A DNA stretch of 64,000 nt from Aquabacterium sp. OR-4 (GCF_025290835.2 NZ_JAOCQD020000001.1:434001-498000), one strand, 5' to 3'; shown: positions 50,386 to 59,931, counted from the stretch's first letter. Translations and numbers: made by a program. Notes: a model not told the origin generated them from the letters alone.

Positions 50386-51972
50386 ATGCAAACCAACACT
50401 TCATCTGTGCCAGCCGTCGCGATGCGCGGCATCTGCAAGCGCTTTGGCGCGGTGCAGGCCAACCGCGATGTGCACCTCACGGTGGCGGCGGGCACGGCGC
50501 ATGGCATCGTGGGCGAGAACGGCGCGGGCAAGTCCACGCTGATGTCCATCCTCTACGGCTTCTACCAGGCCGAGGCGGGCAGCATCGCCATCGAGGGCCG
50601 CGAGGTGCCGATCCCCGGCTCGCGCGAGGCCATCGCGCTGGGCATCGGCATGGTGCACCAGCACTTCATGCTGGTGGAGCCGCTCTCGGCGCTCGACAAC
50701 ATCATGCTCGGCGCCGAGCCTGACTGGCGCCTGGGCCCCGCACGCGCCGTGGTGCGCGAGCGGCTCGAGGCGCTGATGCGCGACACCGGCCTGCAGGTGC
50801 GGCTGGATCTGGCGGTCGAAGAGCTGCCGGTGGGCGAGCGCCAGCGGCTCGAGATCCTGAAGGCCCTGTACCGTGGCGCGCGCATCCTGATCCTCGACGA
50901 ACCCACGGCGGTGCTCACGCCGCAGGAGACCGAGGCGCTGTTCGTCACGCTGCGCCGGCTGCGCGACGCCGGCACCACGCTGCTGCTGATCACGCACAAG
51001 CTCAAGGAGATCATGGCGCTGTGCGATGCCGTCACCGTGATGCGCCAGGGCGCCGTGGTGCTCGACACCCCGATCGCCAGCACCTCGCTCGATGCGCTGG
51101 CCGAGGCCATGGTCGGCCGCCGCGTGAACCTGGGCCGGCAACTGGATTCAGCCGGCGCCGCACCGCGCGCGCCCGGCGCCACGCTGCTGGCCGCCCACGG
51201 CCTGCACTGGTCTGACGAGATGGGCGTGCCGCGCCTGGCCGATGTCTCGCTGACCCTGCGCGCGGGCGAGATCGTGGGCATTGCCGGCGTTTCGGGCAAT
51301 GGCCAGACCGAGCTGCTGGCCGTGCTGTCGGGCATGCTGGCGCCGCGCGCCGGCACGCTGACGCTGGGCCCCGAGCAATTTGCCGCCGGCCGCTGGCTGC
51401 AGCCGGCGGCCGCGCGCCGGCTCAAGCTGGCCCATGTGCCCGAAGACCGCCACCGCTGCGGCATGGTGCTGAAGTTCAGCGCCTGGGAAAGCGCGGTGCT
51501 GGGCTACCAGCGCTTGAAGCGCTTCGTGAGCATGCCCTGGCTGCTGGGCGGCTGGATGAAGCAGGGCGCCATGCGCGAGGCCACCGCGCAGTGGATGCAG
51601 GCCTACGACGTGCGGCCGCGCAATGCGCTGCTGCAGTCGTCCAAGTTCTCCGGCGGCAACCAGCAAAAGCTGGTGCTGGCGCGCGAGGCGCTGGCGCCCG
51701 AAACCCCGCCCAGCGTGCTGCTGGTGGGCCAGCCCACGCGCGGCGTCGACATCGGCGCCATCGAGTTCATCCACGGCCGGCTGCGCGCCATGCGCGATGC
51801 CGGCGGCGCGGTGCTGGTGGTCAGCAGCGAGCTCGACGAGATCCTGGCGCTGGCCGACCGTGTGCTGGTGATGGACCGCGCCCGCATCGCCGGCGAGCTG
51901 GCCATCGCCGATTGCACCGAGGCCGCACTGGGCCGGCTGATGGCCGGCGCCACCGCGCGCGAAGCGGCATGA
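50386..51972 (+). CDS. Nucleoside ABC transporter ATP-binding protein (two ABC domains)
   Basis: 528 residues with tandem ATPase domains, as in NupA/YufO and sugar ABC proteins. First domain: Walker A GENGAGKSTLM, VGERQRLEILKALYRGA, ILDEPTAVLTP. Second: degenerate Walker A GVSGNGQTELL, signature FSGGNQQKLVLARE, and LLVGQPTRGVDIGA. The second site is probably catalytically weak, a family feature. It powers the two permeases that follow. Confidence 0.94.
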   Translation: MQTNTSSVPAVAMRGICKRFGAVQANRDVHLTVAAGTAHGIVGENGAGKSTLMSILYGFYQAEAGSIAIEGREVPIPGSREAIALGIGMVHQHFMLVEPLSALDNIMLGAEPDWRLGPARAVVRERLEALMRDTGLQVRLDLAVEELPVGERQRLEILKALYRGARILILDEPTAVLTPQETEALFVTLRRLRDAGTTLLLITHKLKEIMALCDAVTVMRQGAVVLDTPIASTSLDALAEAMVGRRVNLGRQLDSAGAAPRAPGATLLAAHGLHWSDEMGVPRLADVSLTLRAGEIVGIAGVSGNGQTELLAVLSGMLAPRAGTLTLGPEQFAAGRWLQPAAARRLKLAHVPEDRHRCGMVLKFSAWESAVLGYQRLKRFVSMPWLLGGWMKQGAMREATAQWMQAYDVRPRNALLQSSKFSGGNQQKLVLAREALAPETPPSVLLVGQPTRGVDIGAIEFIHGRLRAMRDAGGAVLVVSSELDEILALADRVLVMDRARIAGELAIADCTEAALGRLMAGATAREAA

Positions 51973-51985
51973 AGGAACCCTGTCT

Positions 51986-53116
51986 GTGAGTCAACCGGTT
52001 GAACTGCCGCGCTGGGTCGACATCGGCGTGCTGCCGCTGGTCAACCTGGCCATGGCACTGGCCGTCAGCGCCATCGTGGTGGCCGTGATCGGGCTCGACC
52101 CGGTGCAGGTGATCACCCAGCTGGTGAAGGGCGCGTTCGGCACGCGCTCGGGCCTGAGCTACACGCTGTACTACGCCACCACCTTCACCTTCACCGGCCT
52201 GGCGGTGGCGGTGGCCTTCCACGGCGGGCTGTTCAACATCGGCGGCGAGGGCCAGGCCCTGGTGGGCGGGCTGGCGGTGGCGGCGGTGTCGCTGGCCTTC
52301 GGGCCCAGCCTGCCGGCGCTGCTGATGCTGCCGCTGGCGGTGGCCGCGGCCATGGCCGGTGGCGCGGCCTGGGCCGCGGTGCCGGCGGCGCTGCAGGCCT
52401 GGCGCGGCAGCCATGTGGTCATCACCACCATCATGTTCAACTTCATCGCCTCGGCGCTGCTGGCCTGGCTGCTGGTCAACCACCTGAAGGCGCCCGGCGG
52501 CATGACGGTGGAAACCGTGGCCTTTGCCGACAGCGCCCACCTGCCCGGCATGCACGAGCTGCTGGCCGCCATCGGCCTGGACTGGCCGCGCACGCCGTTG
52601 AACGCCAGCCTGCTGCTGGCCGGCGTGGCGGCGGTGGGCGTGTGGGCCCTGCTGTGGCGGCTGCGCGCCGGCTACGAGCTGCGCGCCGTGGGCCACTCGG
52701 CCGAGGCCGCGCACTATGCCGGCATCCACCCGAAGCGGCAGGTGATGCTGGCCATGCTGATCTCGGGTGCGCTGGCCGGCATGGTGGGCATCAACGAGCT
52801 GTCGGGCGTGCAGCACAAGCTGCTGCTCGACTTTGTGGCCGGTGCCGGCTTCACCGGCATCGCGGTCAGCCTGATCGGGCGCAACCACCCGCTGGGCATC
52901 GTGCTGGCGGCGTTGCTGTTCGGCGCGCTGTTCCAGGGCGGCGCCGAGCTGGCCTTCGAGGTGCCGGGCTTCAGCCGCGACATGGTCACCACGCTGCAGG
53001 GCCTGATCGTGCTGTTCTCGGGCGCCATGGCGCGCGTGGCCGCGCCGGCGCTGGGCCGGCTGGTGATGGCGCTGCAGCCGGCCGCGCCGGCCGCCACCGG
53101 AGCGGCGCATGGATGA
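51986..53116 (+). CDS. Nucleoside ABC transporter permease 1
   Basis: 376 residues with about ten membrane spans, of the BPD_transp_2 (BmpF/NupB-like) family. Typical segments: FNIGGEGQALVGGLAVA, ITTIMFNFIASALLAWLL, GHSAEAAHYAGIHPKRQVMLAM and GFTGIAVSLIGRNHPLGI. The start is GTG 51986 with AAGGA about 10 bases before it. Its end overlaps the next permease by 8 bases. Confidence 0.92.
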   Translation: MSQPVELPRWVDIGVLPLVNLAMALAVSAIVVAVIGLDPVQVITQLVKGAFGTRSGLSYTLYYATTFTFTGLAVAVAFHGGLFNIGGEGQALVGGLAVAAVSLAFGPSLPALLMLPLAVAAAMAGGAAWAAVPAALQAWRGSHVVITTIMFNFIASALLAWLLVNHLKAPGGMTVETVAFADSAHLPGMHELLAAIGLDWPRTPLNASLLLAGVAAVGVWALLWRLRAGYELRAVGHSAEAAHYAGIHPKRQVMLAMLISGALAGMVGINELSGVQHKLLLDFVAGAGFTGIAVSLIGRNHPLGIVLAALLFGALFQGGAELAFEVPGFSRDMVTTLQGLIVLFSGAMARVAAPALGRLVMALQPAAPAATGAAHG

Positions 53117-54092
53117 CACGCTGATCTTCCTGGGCGGCCTGCTGGCCTCGACGCTGCGTGTCTCCACGCCGCTGATCCTGTGCGCGCTGGCCGGCCTGCT
53201 GAGCGAGCGCTCGGGCGTCATCGACCTGGGCCTCGAGGGCAAGATGCTGCTGGCTGCCTTTGCCGCCGGCGCGGTGGGCGCCACCACCGGCAGCTGGCCG
53301 CTGGCCCTGGCCGCGGCGCTGGCGGTGGGCGTGGCCTTGTCGATGCTGCACGGCTATGCCTGCGTCAGCCACACCGGCGACCAGGTGGTGCTGGGCATGG
53401 CCCTGACCATGATCGCCGCCGGCCTGAGCGTGGTGCTGGGCATCGCCTGGTTCAAGCAGGGCGGCCAGACGCCGGCCCTGCCCGATGCCGTGCGCCTGGC
53501 GCCGCTGGGCCTGGGCCTGGCCGAGGCGCTGAAGGCCGTGCCCATCGTCGGTCAGGTGCTGGGCCTGGGCCTGGCCGGCCACAACGTGCTGGTCTACCTG
53601 GCGCTGGCCCTGGTGCCCGGCGTGTGGTGGCTGCTGTACCGCACCCGCCTGGGCCTGCGCCTGCGCGCCACCGGCGACAACCCGGCCATGGTGGATGCCG
53701 CGGGCCTCAGCGTACTGGGCCTGCGCTACGGCGCGCTGGCCATGAACGGCGTGCTGTGCGCGCTGGCCGGCAGCTACCTGGTGCTGGCGCAGAACGCCAA
53801 CTTCGTGCCGCACATGACCGCCGGCCGCGGCTACATGGCGCTGGCGGCGATGATCTTCGGCAAGTGGCGCCCGGTGGCCGCGCTGTGGGCCTGCCTGCTG
53901 TTTGGCTTTCTCGATGCCGTGGCCATCCGCCTGCAGGGCGTGGCGCTGCCGGCGGCGCTCGGCGGCGGCCAGGTGCCGGTGCAGGCCATCCAGGCCCTGC
54001 CCTATGTGCTGACCGTGGTGCTGCTGGCCGGTTTCATCGGCCACGCGCGGGCACCGGCGGCGCTCGGCACGCCTTACCTCAAAGAGCGCTGA
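53109..54092 (+). CDS. Nucleoside ABC transporter permease 2
   Basis: 327 residues with about eight spans, the second permease of the BMP-type system. Segments include LLSERSGVIDLGLEGKMLLAA, GDQVVLGMALTMIAAGLS, TGDNPAMVDAAGL and GRGYMALAAMIFGKWRP. The gene overlaps the first permease, and its TGA overlaps the cdd ATG by one base, so expression is coupled. Confidence 0.92.
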   Translation: MDDTLIFLGGLLASTLRVSTPLILCALAGLLSERSGVIDLGLEGKMLLAAFAAGAVGATTGSWPLALAAALAVGVALSMLHGYACVSHTGDQVVLGMALTMIAAGLSVVLGIAWFKQGGQTPALPDAVRLAPLGLGLAEALKAVPIVGQVLGLGLAGHNVLVYLALALVPGVWWLLYRTRLGLRLRATGDNPAMVDAAGLSVLGLRYGALAMNGVLCALAGSYLVLAQNANFVPHMTAGRGYMALAAMIFGKWRPVAALWACLLFGFLDAVAIRLQGVALPAALGGGQVPVQAIQALPYVLTVVLLAGFIGHARAPAALGTPYLKER

Positions 54093-54583
54093 TGCCCGCC
54101 CCCCGTCGCGTCGCGCCGGCCCCCCGCGGGGGCGCCAAGCCGGCTTTGTCGCCCTTTGAGCACCAGCTGGAAGCCCTGCTGGCCGCCGCTCGCGCCGCCC
54201 GCGCGCGGGCCCATGCGCCGTACTCGCGCTTTCTGGTCGGCGCCGCGCTGCTCGATGCGCAGGGCCGCATCCACGCCGGCTGCAATGTGGAGAACGCCGC
54301 CTACCCGCAAGGCCAGTGCGCCGAGGCCACGGCCATCGGCGCGCTGGTGATGGCCGGCGGCACGCGCATCGTCGGCGCGGTGGTGGTGGGCGTGGTGGCG
54401 GGCGTGCCCGATGCCGCCGTCACCCCCTGCGGCGGCTGCCGCCAGCGCCTGCGCGAATTTGCCGCCGACGACTGCCCCGTCTGGACGGCCGACCTCACCC
54501 GGATCACCGGCCGCTTCACGCTGGGGGCGCTGCTGCCCGCCAGCTTCGGCCCCTCGCACCTCACGCTCGATCCCACGCCATGA
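54092..54583 (+). CDS. cdd: Cytidine deaminase
   Basis: 163 residues, homotetrameric type. Deaminates (deoxy)cytidine to (deoxy)uridine. Zinc motifs: AGCNVENAAYPQGQCAEATA (Cys-Ala-Glu) and VTPCGGCRQRLREF (PCxxC). The first ~25 residues (PAPRRVAPAPRGGAKPA) are unusual and are encoded by a C6-GC-G5 stretch resembling the family C repeats, so translation may instead begin later, though no better ATG is near. It is tightly coupled in the operon on both sides. Confidence 0.93.
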   Translation: MPAPRRVAPAPRGGAKPALSPFEHQLEALLAAARAARARAHAPYSRFLVGAALLDAQGRIHAGCNVENAAYPQGQCAEATAIGALVMAGGTRIVGAVVVGVVAGVPDAAVTPCGGCRQRLREFAADDCPVWTADLTRITGRFTLGALLPASFGPSHLTLDPTP

Positions 54584-55419
54584 ACGATTCACAACTGCTT
54601 GACCTCATCGCCCGCAGCGTCGAGCGCATTCGCAACGCCTTCGACGAGACACCGGCGCTGGCCATCGTGCTCGGCTCGGGCTGGGACGGCGTCTCGGCGC
54701 TGGTGGACGGCGCCATCGACATCCCCTATGCCGAGCTGCCGGCCTTTCCAGCGCTGGGCGTGGCCGGCCATGCCGGCACGCTGCGCCTGGGCCGCATCGC
54801 CGGCCTGCCGGTGGCCCTGCTGCGCGGGCGCAAGCATGCGTACGAAAACGGTGATCCGGCCGGCATGAAGGGCGCCATCCGCACGCTGGCCGCGCTGGGC
54901 TGCCGCACGCTGATGCTGACCAATGCCGCCGGCAGCCTGAACCCGCAGATGCCGCCGGGCGCGCTGATGCTGATCAGCGACCACCTCAACATCGTGCAGC
55001 GCACGCCGCTGCACGGCGAGCCGGGCAACGACCGCTTCGTCGACATGGGTCAGGCCTACAGCGCCACGCTGCGCGACCGCGCCGCCGCCGCGGCCAGCGC
55101 CGCCGGCCTCACGCTGCACGCGGGCATTTACGCCTGGGTGCTGGGCCCGCAGTTCGAAACCCCGGCCGAGATCCGCATGCTGCGCGCCATGGGCGCCGAC
55201 GCGGTGGGCATGAGCACCGTGCCCGAGACCATCCTGGCCCGCCACGCCGGGCTGCAGGTGATCGGCCTGTCGATGATGACCAACATGGGCGCCGGCATGG
55301 CCGACGAGACCCTGAGCCACGCCCACACCATGCACACCGCGGCGGCTGCGGCGGGCACGGCGGCGGCACTGCTGGCGGCGGTGGTGCCGGCGGTGGCGGC
55401 GGTGGCGGTGGCGGGCTGA
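54580..55419 (+). CDS. Purine-nucleoside phosphorylase (trimeric PNP/XapA family)
   Basis: 279 residues. Splits (deoxy)inosine/guanosine to base and (deoxy)ribose 1-phosphate. Motifs: IVLGSGWDGVSALV near 28, GHAGTLRLG, RGRKHAYENGD, LMLTNAAGSLNPQM, GPQFETPAEIRML and MSTVPETILARH. ATGA overlap with cdd. The C-terminus ends in an Ala/Val run (VVPAVAAVAVAG) encoded by GGCGGT-type repeats at 55374-55417, a slippage-prone tail. The ushA-like gene starts at its stop. Confidence 0.92.
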   Translation: MNDSQLLDLIARSVERIRNAFDETPALAIVLGSGWDGVSALVDGAIDIPYAELPAFPALGVAGHAGTLRLGRIAGLPVALLRGRKHAYENGDPAGMKGAIRTLAALGCRTLMLTNAAGSLNPQMPPGALMLISDHLNIVQRTPLHGEPGNDRFVDMGQAYSATLRDRAAAAASAAGLTLHAGIYAWVLGPQFETPAEIRMLRAMGADAVGMSTVPETILARHAGLQVIGLSMMTNMGAGMADETLSHAHTMHTAAAAAGTAAALLAAVVPAVAAVAVAG

Positions 55420-57095
55420 TGGCCATGACCCAGCGCTCACCCATTGCCGTTCCGACCCGTCGGTCGCATGCCAGCTCCCTGGGGCTGGCGGCCCTGGCCG
55501 CCGCGCTGCTGGCCGGCTGCGCCAGCACGCCCCAGCCCACGGCACCGGCCGCGCCGCGCGCGCCGCTCAAGCTGACCATCCTGCACACCAACGACCACCA
55601 CGGCCGCTTCTGGCCCAATGCCGACGGCGAGTACGGGCTGGCCGCGCGCAAGACCCTGATCGACCGGGTGCGCGCCGAGGTGGCGGCGGCCGGCGGCGAA
55701 CTGCTGCTGCTGGATGGCGGCGACATCAACACCGGCGTGCCCGAGAGCGACCTGCAGGACGCCGAGCCCGATTTCCAGGGCATGAACCGCCTGGGCTACG
55801 ACGCCGTGGCCGTGGGCAACCACGAGTTCGACAAGCCGCGCAGCGTGCTGCAGCGCCAGCGCCAGTGGGCGAACTTTCCGCTGCTGTCGGCCAACGTCTA
55901 TCAGGACGGCCAGCGCCTGTTCGAGCCCTACCGCATCTTCGAGCGGCGCGGCTACAAGATCGCCGTGATGGGCCTGACCACCGACGACACGGCCAAGATG
56001 GTGCTGCCCGACAACGTGCGCGGCACCGAGTTCCGCAAGCCCATCGACGAGGCCGCCCGGCTGGTGCCCGCCCTGCGCGCCCAGGCCGACATGGTGATCG
56101 CCGCCACCCACATGGGCCACTACAGCGACGGCAAGCGCGGCGTCAACGCGCCGGGCGACGTGGAGATGGCGCGGGCCGTGACCGGCCTCGACCTGATCGT
56201 CGGCGGCCACAGCCAGGACCCGGTGTGCATGCTGGCCGAGAACCGGCGCAACACCGCCTACGTGCCCGGCCAGCCCTGCGCGCCCGACCGCCAGAACGGC
56301 ACCTGGATCGTGCAGGCGCACGAGTGGGGCAAGTACGTGGGCCGCGCCGATTTCGTCATAGATGCCGGGCGTGTGGAGATGCTGAAGTACCAGCTGCTGC
56401 CGGTCAACCTCAGCCGCAAGCTGGCCGATGGCACGCGCGCGCCCTACGCCGAGCGCATCCCCGAGGACGAAGGCCTGCGCGCCTTCCTGCAGCCGTTTCA
56501 AGAGCGTGGCCAGGCCCGCCTGGGCGTGCCGGTGGCCCAGGCCGACGGCGTGCTGGACGGCGACCGCAACACCGTGCGCAAGCAGCCCACCACGCTGGGC
56601 ACGCTGATCGCCCGCGCGATGATGGACAAGGTGGGCGCCGATGTCGGTCTGATCAATGGCGGCGGTGTGCGCGACAGCCTGCCGGCCGGCACCATCACCT
56701 ACCGCGACGTGCTCAAGGTGCAGCCTTTCTCCAACACCGTGGGCGTGGTGGTGCTCAGCGGCGCCGAGCTGCTCGACTACCTGCGCACCGCCGCCAGGAT
56801 GACGCCGGGCTCCGGCGCCTTTGCCCAGACCGCCGGCGTGCGCCTGCGCATCGAGGGCGGTGTGCTGACCGATGCCCAGGTGGGCGGCCAGCCCATCGAT
56901 CCGCAGCGCCGCTACCGCCTGGCGATCAACAACTTCACCGCCACCGGCGGCGATGGTTATCCCAAGCTGCGCGATCACCCCGGCTACACCGACAGCGGCT
57001 TCAACGACGCCGAGGTGCTGCGCGCCTACCTGGCCGCACGCAGCCCCTTGAAGGTGGCCGACTTCGAACCCGGCGACGCCGTCGTGCGCCGCTGA
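55419..57095 (+). CDS. Lipoprotein 5'-nucleotidase / metallophosphatase (UshA-NadN type)
   Basis: 558 residues. Lipoprotein signal with lipobox LLAGC, so the enzyme is attached to the outer membrane or periplasmic face. Calcineurin-like metal motifs: LHTNDHHGR, LLDGGDINTG, VGNHEFD, ATHMGHYSDG and VGGHSQDPV. The C-terminal 5'-nucleotidase domain has LINGGGVRDSLPAGTITYRDV and NNFTATGGDGYPKL. It dephosphorylates extracellular nucleotides to nucleosides for the transporter encoded upstream. ATG 55419 overlaps the previous stop; ATG 55425 is an alternative. Confidence 0.92.
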   Translation: MAMTQRSPIAVPTRRSHASSLGLAALAAALLAGCASTPQPTAPAAPRAPLKLTILHTNDHHGRFWPNADGEYGLAARKTLIDRVRAEVAAAGGELLLLDGGDINTGVPESDLQDAEPDFQGMNRLGYDAVAVGNHEFDKPRSVLQRQRQWANFPLLSANVYQDGQRLFEPYRIFERRGYKIAVMGLTTDDTAKMVLPDNVRGTEFRKPIDEAARLVPALRAQADMVIAATHMGHYSDGKRGVNAPGDVEMARAVTGLDLIVGGHSQDPVCMLAENRRNTAYVPGQPCAPDRQNGTWIVQAHEWGKYVGRADFVIDAGRVEMLKYQLLPVNLSRKLADGTRAPYAERIPEDEGLRAFLQPFQERGQARLGVPVAQADGVLDGDRNTVRKQPTTLGTLIARAMMDKVGADVGLINGGGVRDSLPAGTITYRDVLKVQPFSNTVGVVVLSGAELLDYLRTAARMTPGSGAFAQTAGVRLRIEGGVLTDAQVGGQPIDPQRRYRLAINNFTATGGDGYPKLRDHPGYTDSGFNDAEVLRAYLAARSPLKVADFEPGDAVVRR

Positions 57096-57120
57096 ACCCG
57101 CGATCCCGCGATCCCGAGAC

Positions 57121-57978
57121 ATGAGCCTGCCCGGCCGCCCCCAGGGCGACCACCGGCAGGCACCGCCTGAAAGCACCTCCGTGAGCGACACGCTGCTGAA
57201 CGACGCCCGCATTGCGCTGGCCTGCCTGGACCTCACCAGCCTGAACGACGGCGACACGCCGGCCGCCATCAGCGCGCTGGCCGCCAAGGCCGCCAGCCCG
57301 GCCGGCCGGCCGGCGGCACTGTGCGTGTGGCCGCGCTTCGTGGCCCAGGCGCGGGCCGAGGCACCGGCCGGCGTGGCCGTGGCCGCGGTGGCCAACTTTC
57401 CCGACGGCAGCGCGGATGGGGCGCGTGCGGTGGCCGACACCCAGGCCATCGTGGCCGCCGGTGGCGACGAGGTCGATCTGGTGCTGCCCTGGCGCGCGCT
57501 GATGGCCGGTGATGCCGCGGGGGCCGCCGCCGTGGTGCAGGCCGTCGTCGGCGCAGTGCGTGCGGCCGGCCCGGGCAAGCGGCTCAAGCTGATCATCGAA
57601 TCGGGCGAGCTGGCCAGCCCCGCGCTGATCGCCCAGGCCAGCGACATCGGCCTGGCCGCCGGTGTCGACTTTCTCAAGACCAGCACCGGCAAGACCGCCA
57701 CCGGCGCCACGCCCGAGGCGGCACGCGTGATGCTGCAGGCCATTGCCCGGCACCAGGCGGCGCACCCCGATGCCCCGCGGGTGGGCTTCAAGGCCTCGGG
57801 CGGCGTGCGCACGGTGGCCGATGCCGCAGTCTACATCGCGCTGGTGCGCGAGACGCTGGGCGAGGCCGCGCTCAACCCCCACCAGCTGCGCTTTGGCGCC
57901 AGCGGCCTGCTCGGCGACATCGAGCGGGTGCTCACCGGCGCCGGTGCGGGCAACACCGCCGCGCCCGGCAGCTACTGA
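57121..57978 (+). CDS. deoC: Deoxyribose-phosphate aldolase
   Basis: 285 residues. Cleaves deoxyribose 5-phosphate to acetaldehyde and glyceraldehyde 3-phosphate. ACLDLTSLNDGDT at the start, GGDEVDLVLPW, the Schiff-base Lys in DFLKTSTGKTATGAT and the second active Lys in VGFKASGGVRT are all visible. The first 20 residues from ATG 57121 are non-conserved; a GTG at 57181 (SDTLLNDARIAL) could be the real start. It follows the nucleotidase by 25 bases. Confidence 0.94.
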   Translation: MSLPGRPQGDHRQAPPESTSVSDTLLNDARIALACLDLTSLNDGDTPAAISALAAKAASPAGRPAALCVWPRFVAQARAEAPAGVAVAAVANFPDGSADGARAVADTQAIVAAGGDEVDLVLPWRALMAGDAAGAAAVVQAVVGAVRAAGPGKRLKLIIESGELASPALIAQASDIGLAAGVDFLKTSTGKTATGATPEAARVMLQAIARHQAAHPDAPRVGFKASGGVRTVADAAVYIALVRETLGEAALNPHQLRFGASGLLGDIERVLTGAGAGNTAAPGSY

Positions 57979-58001
57979 TCGATGCGCGCCGCCAGGGCCT
58001 G

Positions 58002-59324
58002 ATGCGCGCCGCCGAAATCATCCGCGCCAAGCGCGACGGCCGGGCGCTGTCCGAGCCCGAGCTCCAGGCCTTTGTGCGCGGCCTGGTCGATGGCAGCTGG
58101 AGCGAGGGCCAGGCGGCCGCGCTGGCCATGGCCATCGTCTGGCGCGGCATGACCCGCGCCGAGTGCGTGCAGTTCACCCGGGCCATGACGCTGTCGGGCC
58201 AGGTGCTCGACTGGCGCGACGCGCAGCTGCCCGGCCCGGTGCTCGACAAGCATTCCACCGGCGGCGTGGGCGACAAGGTGAGCCTGCCGCTGGCGGCCAT
58301 CGTGGCGGCCTGCGGCGGCGTGGTGCCGATGATCTCGGGCCGGGGCCTGGGCCACACCGGCGGCACGCTCGACAAGCTCGAGGCCCTGCCCGGCTACCGC
58401 GTGAACCCACCGCGCAGCCAGCTGCTGGCCACGCTGCACGCCGCCGGCTGCGCCATCGTCGGCGCCGGGGCCGATCTGGCGCCGGCCGACCGGCGGCTGT
58501 ATGCCATCCGCGATGTCACGGCCACGGTCGAATCGGTGCCGCTGATCACCGCCAGCATCCTGAGCAAGAAGCTCGCGGCCGGCCTGCAGGGCCTGGTGCT
58601 GGATGTGAAGCTGGGCAACGGCGCCTTCCTGGCCGGGCTGGACGAGGCGCAGGCCCTGGCCCGCAGCCTGGTGGCGGTGGCCTGCGGCGCCGGCCTGCCC
58701 ACGCTGGCGCTGATCACCGACATGAACCAGCCGCTGGGCCGCACCGCCGGCAATGCGCTGGAGGTGGCCGAAAGCCTGGCCCTGCTCACCGGCCGCGATG
58801 CCGAGCCGCGCCTGCGCACCCTGACCCTGGCGCTGGCCGCCCAGCTGCTGCAGCTGGGCGGCCTGGCCGCCAGCCTGGCCGAGGCCCAGGCCCGCGCCGA
58901 GCAGGCGCTGGCCAGCGGCGCCGCGGCCGAGCGCTTTGCGCGCATGGTGGCCGCGCTGGGCGGCCCGGCCGATGTGCTGGCCGATGCCTGCCTGCCGGCC
59001 GCGCCGGTGGTGCAGGCGGTGCCGGCGGCGCGCGCCGGCGTCATTTCCCACATCGACACCCGCGCGCTGGGCCTGGCCGTGGTGGCACTGGGCGGCGGGC
59101 GCAACCGGCCGGGCGACGCGGTGGATCCGCGCGTGGGCTTCAGCGCGCTGCAGCCGCTGGGTACCGCGCTGGCCAGCGGCGAGCCGCTGCTGATGGTGCA
59201 TGCCGCCAGCGCCGCCGATGCCGAGGCCGCCGCCCAGGCGGTGCGCGCGGCCATCACGCTGGCCGATGCCGCCGCGCCGGCCGGCCCGGTGGTGGTGGAG
59301 CGGGTGGCCGACGCCGCCGCCTGA
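58002..59324 (+). CDS. deoA: Thymidine phosphorylase
   Basis: 440 residues. Splits thymidine/deoxyuridine to base and deoxyribose 1-phosphate. Family signature KHSTGGVGDKVSLPL near 85, SGRGLGHTGGTLDKLEALPG, SKKLAAGLQGLVLDVKLGNG and ITDMNQPLGRTAGNA. AGGG lies 5 bases before the ATG. The 12-mer ATGCGCGCCGCC at this start is repeated 21 bases upstream at 57981, where the frame stops after six codons. No phosphopentomutase gene (deoB) is in view to link it to deoC. Confidence 0.95.
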   Translation: MRAAEIIRAKRDGRALSEPELQAFVRGLVDGSWSEGQAAALAMAIVWRGMTRAECVQFTRAMTLSGQVLDWRDAQLPGPVLDKHSTGGVGDKVSLPLAAIVAACGGVVPMISGRGLGHTGGTLDKLEALPGYRVNPPRSQLLATLHAAGCAIVGAGADLAPADRRLYAIRDVTATVESVPLITASILSKKLAAGLQGLVLDVKLGNGAFLAGLDEAQALARSLVAVACGAGLPTLALITDMNQPLGRTAGNALEVAESLALLTGRDAEPRLRTLTLALAAQLLQLGGLAASLAEAQARAEQALASGAAAERFARMVAALGGPADVLADACLPAAPVVQAVPAARAGVISHIDTRALGLAVVALGGGRNRPGDAVDPRVGFSALQPLGTALASGEPLLMVHAASAADAEAAAQAVRAAITLADAAAPAGPVVVERVADAAA

Positions 59325-59433
59325 TCCGTTCTGGGGATGGCGGCCGGGGCCGGCGGCCGGGGGCGGCGAGCCGGCACCTGCTGGACGTTATGCTGCCGCC
59401 CATCCCATGCCGAACCCTGTCTGAAAGTTCACC

Positions 59434-59931
59434 ATGCGCCGTCTCGCCACCCTGATCAGCCTGGCCGCCTGCCTGGCCACCGCACAGGCCGCGCCGCCCA
59501 CCGATGCCTCGATCGACGCCCTGCTCGCGGTCACCAAGACCGAGCGCATGCTCGACGCCATGTACGCCAACATCGAGCAGATGATGCGCCAGGGCATGCA
59601 GGCTGCCGTGCAGGGCCAGACCCTCAGCGACGAGCAGCGCCGCCTGCTCGACACCACGCCGCCGCGCCTGGCCGGGGTGATGCGCGACGAGCTGAGCTAT
59701 GCCTCGATCAAGCCGCTGTACCTGCAGATCTACCGCGAATCCTTCACCCAGGAAGAGGTCGACGGCCTGCTGGCCTTCTACCGCAGCCCGGCCGGCGCGG
59801 CCCTGATCGAGAAGATGCCGGTGGTGATGCAAAAGAGCGTGGTGGCGGTGCAGCAGCGCATGGGCCCGCTGATGGAAAAACTGCGCCAGGCCATGGAAGC
59901 GGCGGTGGCCGAGGCCAAGGCGGCCAAGTAG
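59434..59931 (+). CDS. Exported DUF2059 protein
   Basis: 165 residues. Signal peptide RRLATLISLAACLATAQA/AP, then a helical DUF2059 region with LLAVTKTERMLDAMYANIEQM and the conserved IYRESFTQEEVDGLLAFYRS plus GAALIEKMPVVMQ. A periplasmic protein of unknown role. It lies 109 bases after deoA on the same strand and may not belong functionally to the nucleoside operon. Confidence 0.85.
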   Translation: MRRLATLISLAACLATAQAAPPTDASIDALLAVTKTERMLDAMYANIEQMMRQGMQAAVQGQTLSDEQRRLLDTTPPRLAGVMRDELSYASIKPLYLQIYRESFTQEEVDGLLAFYRSPAGAALIEKMPVVMQKSVVAVQQRMGPLMEKLRQAMEAAVAEAKAAK

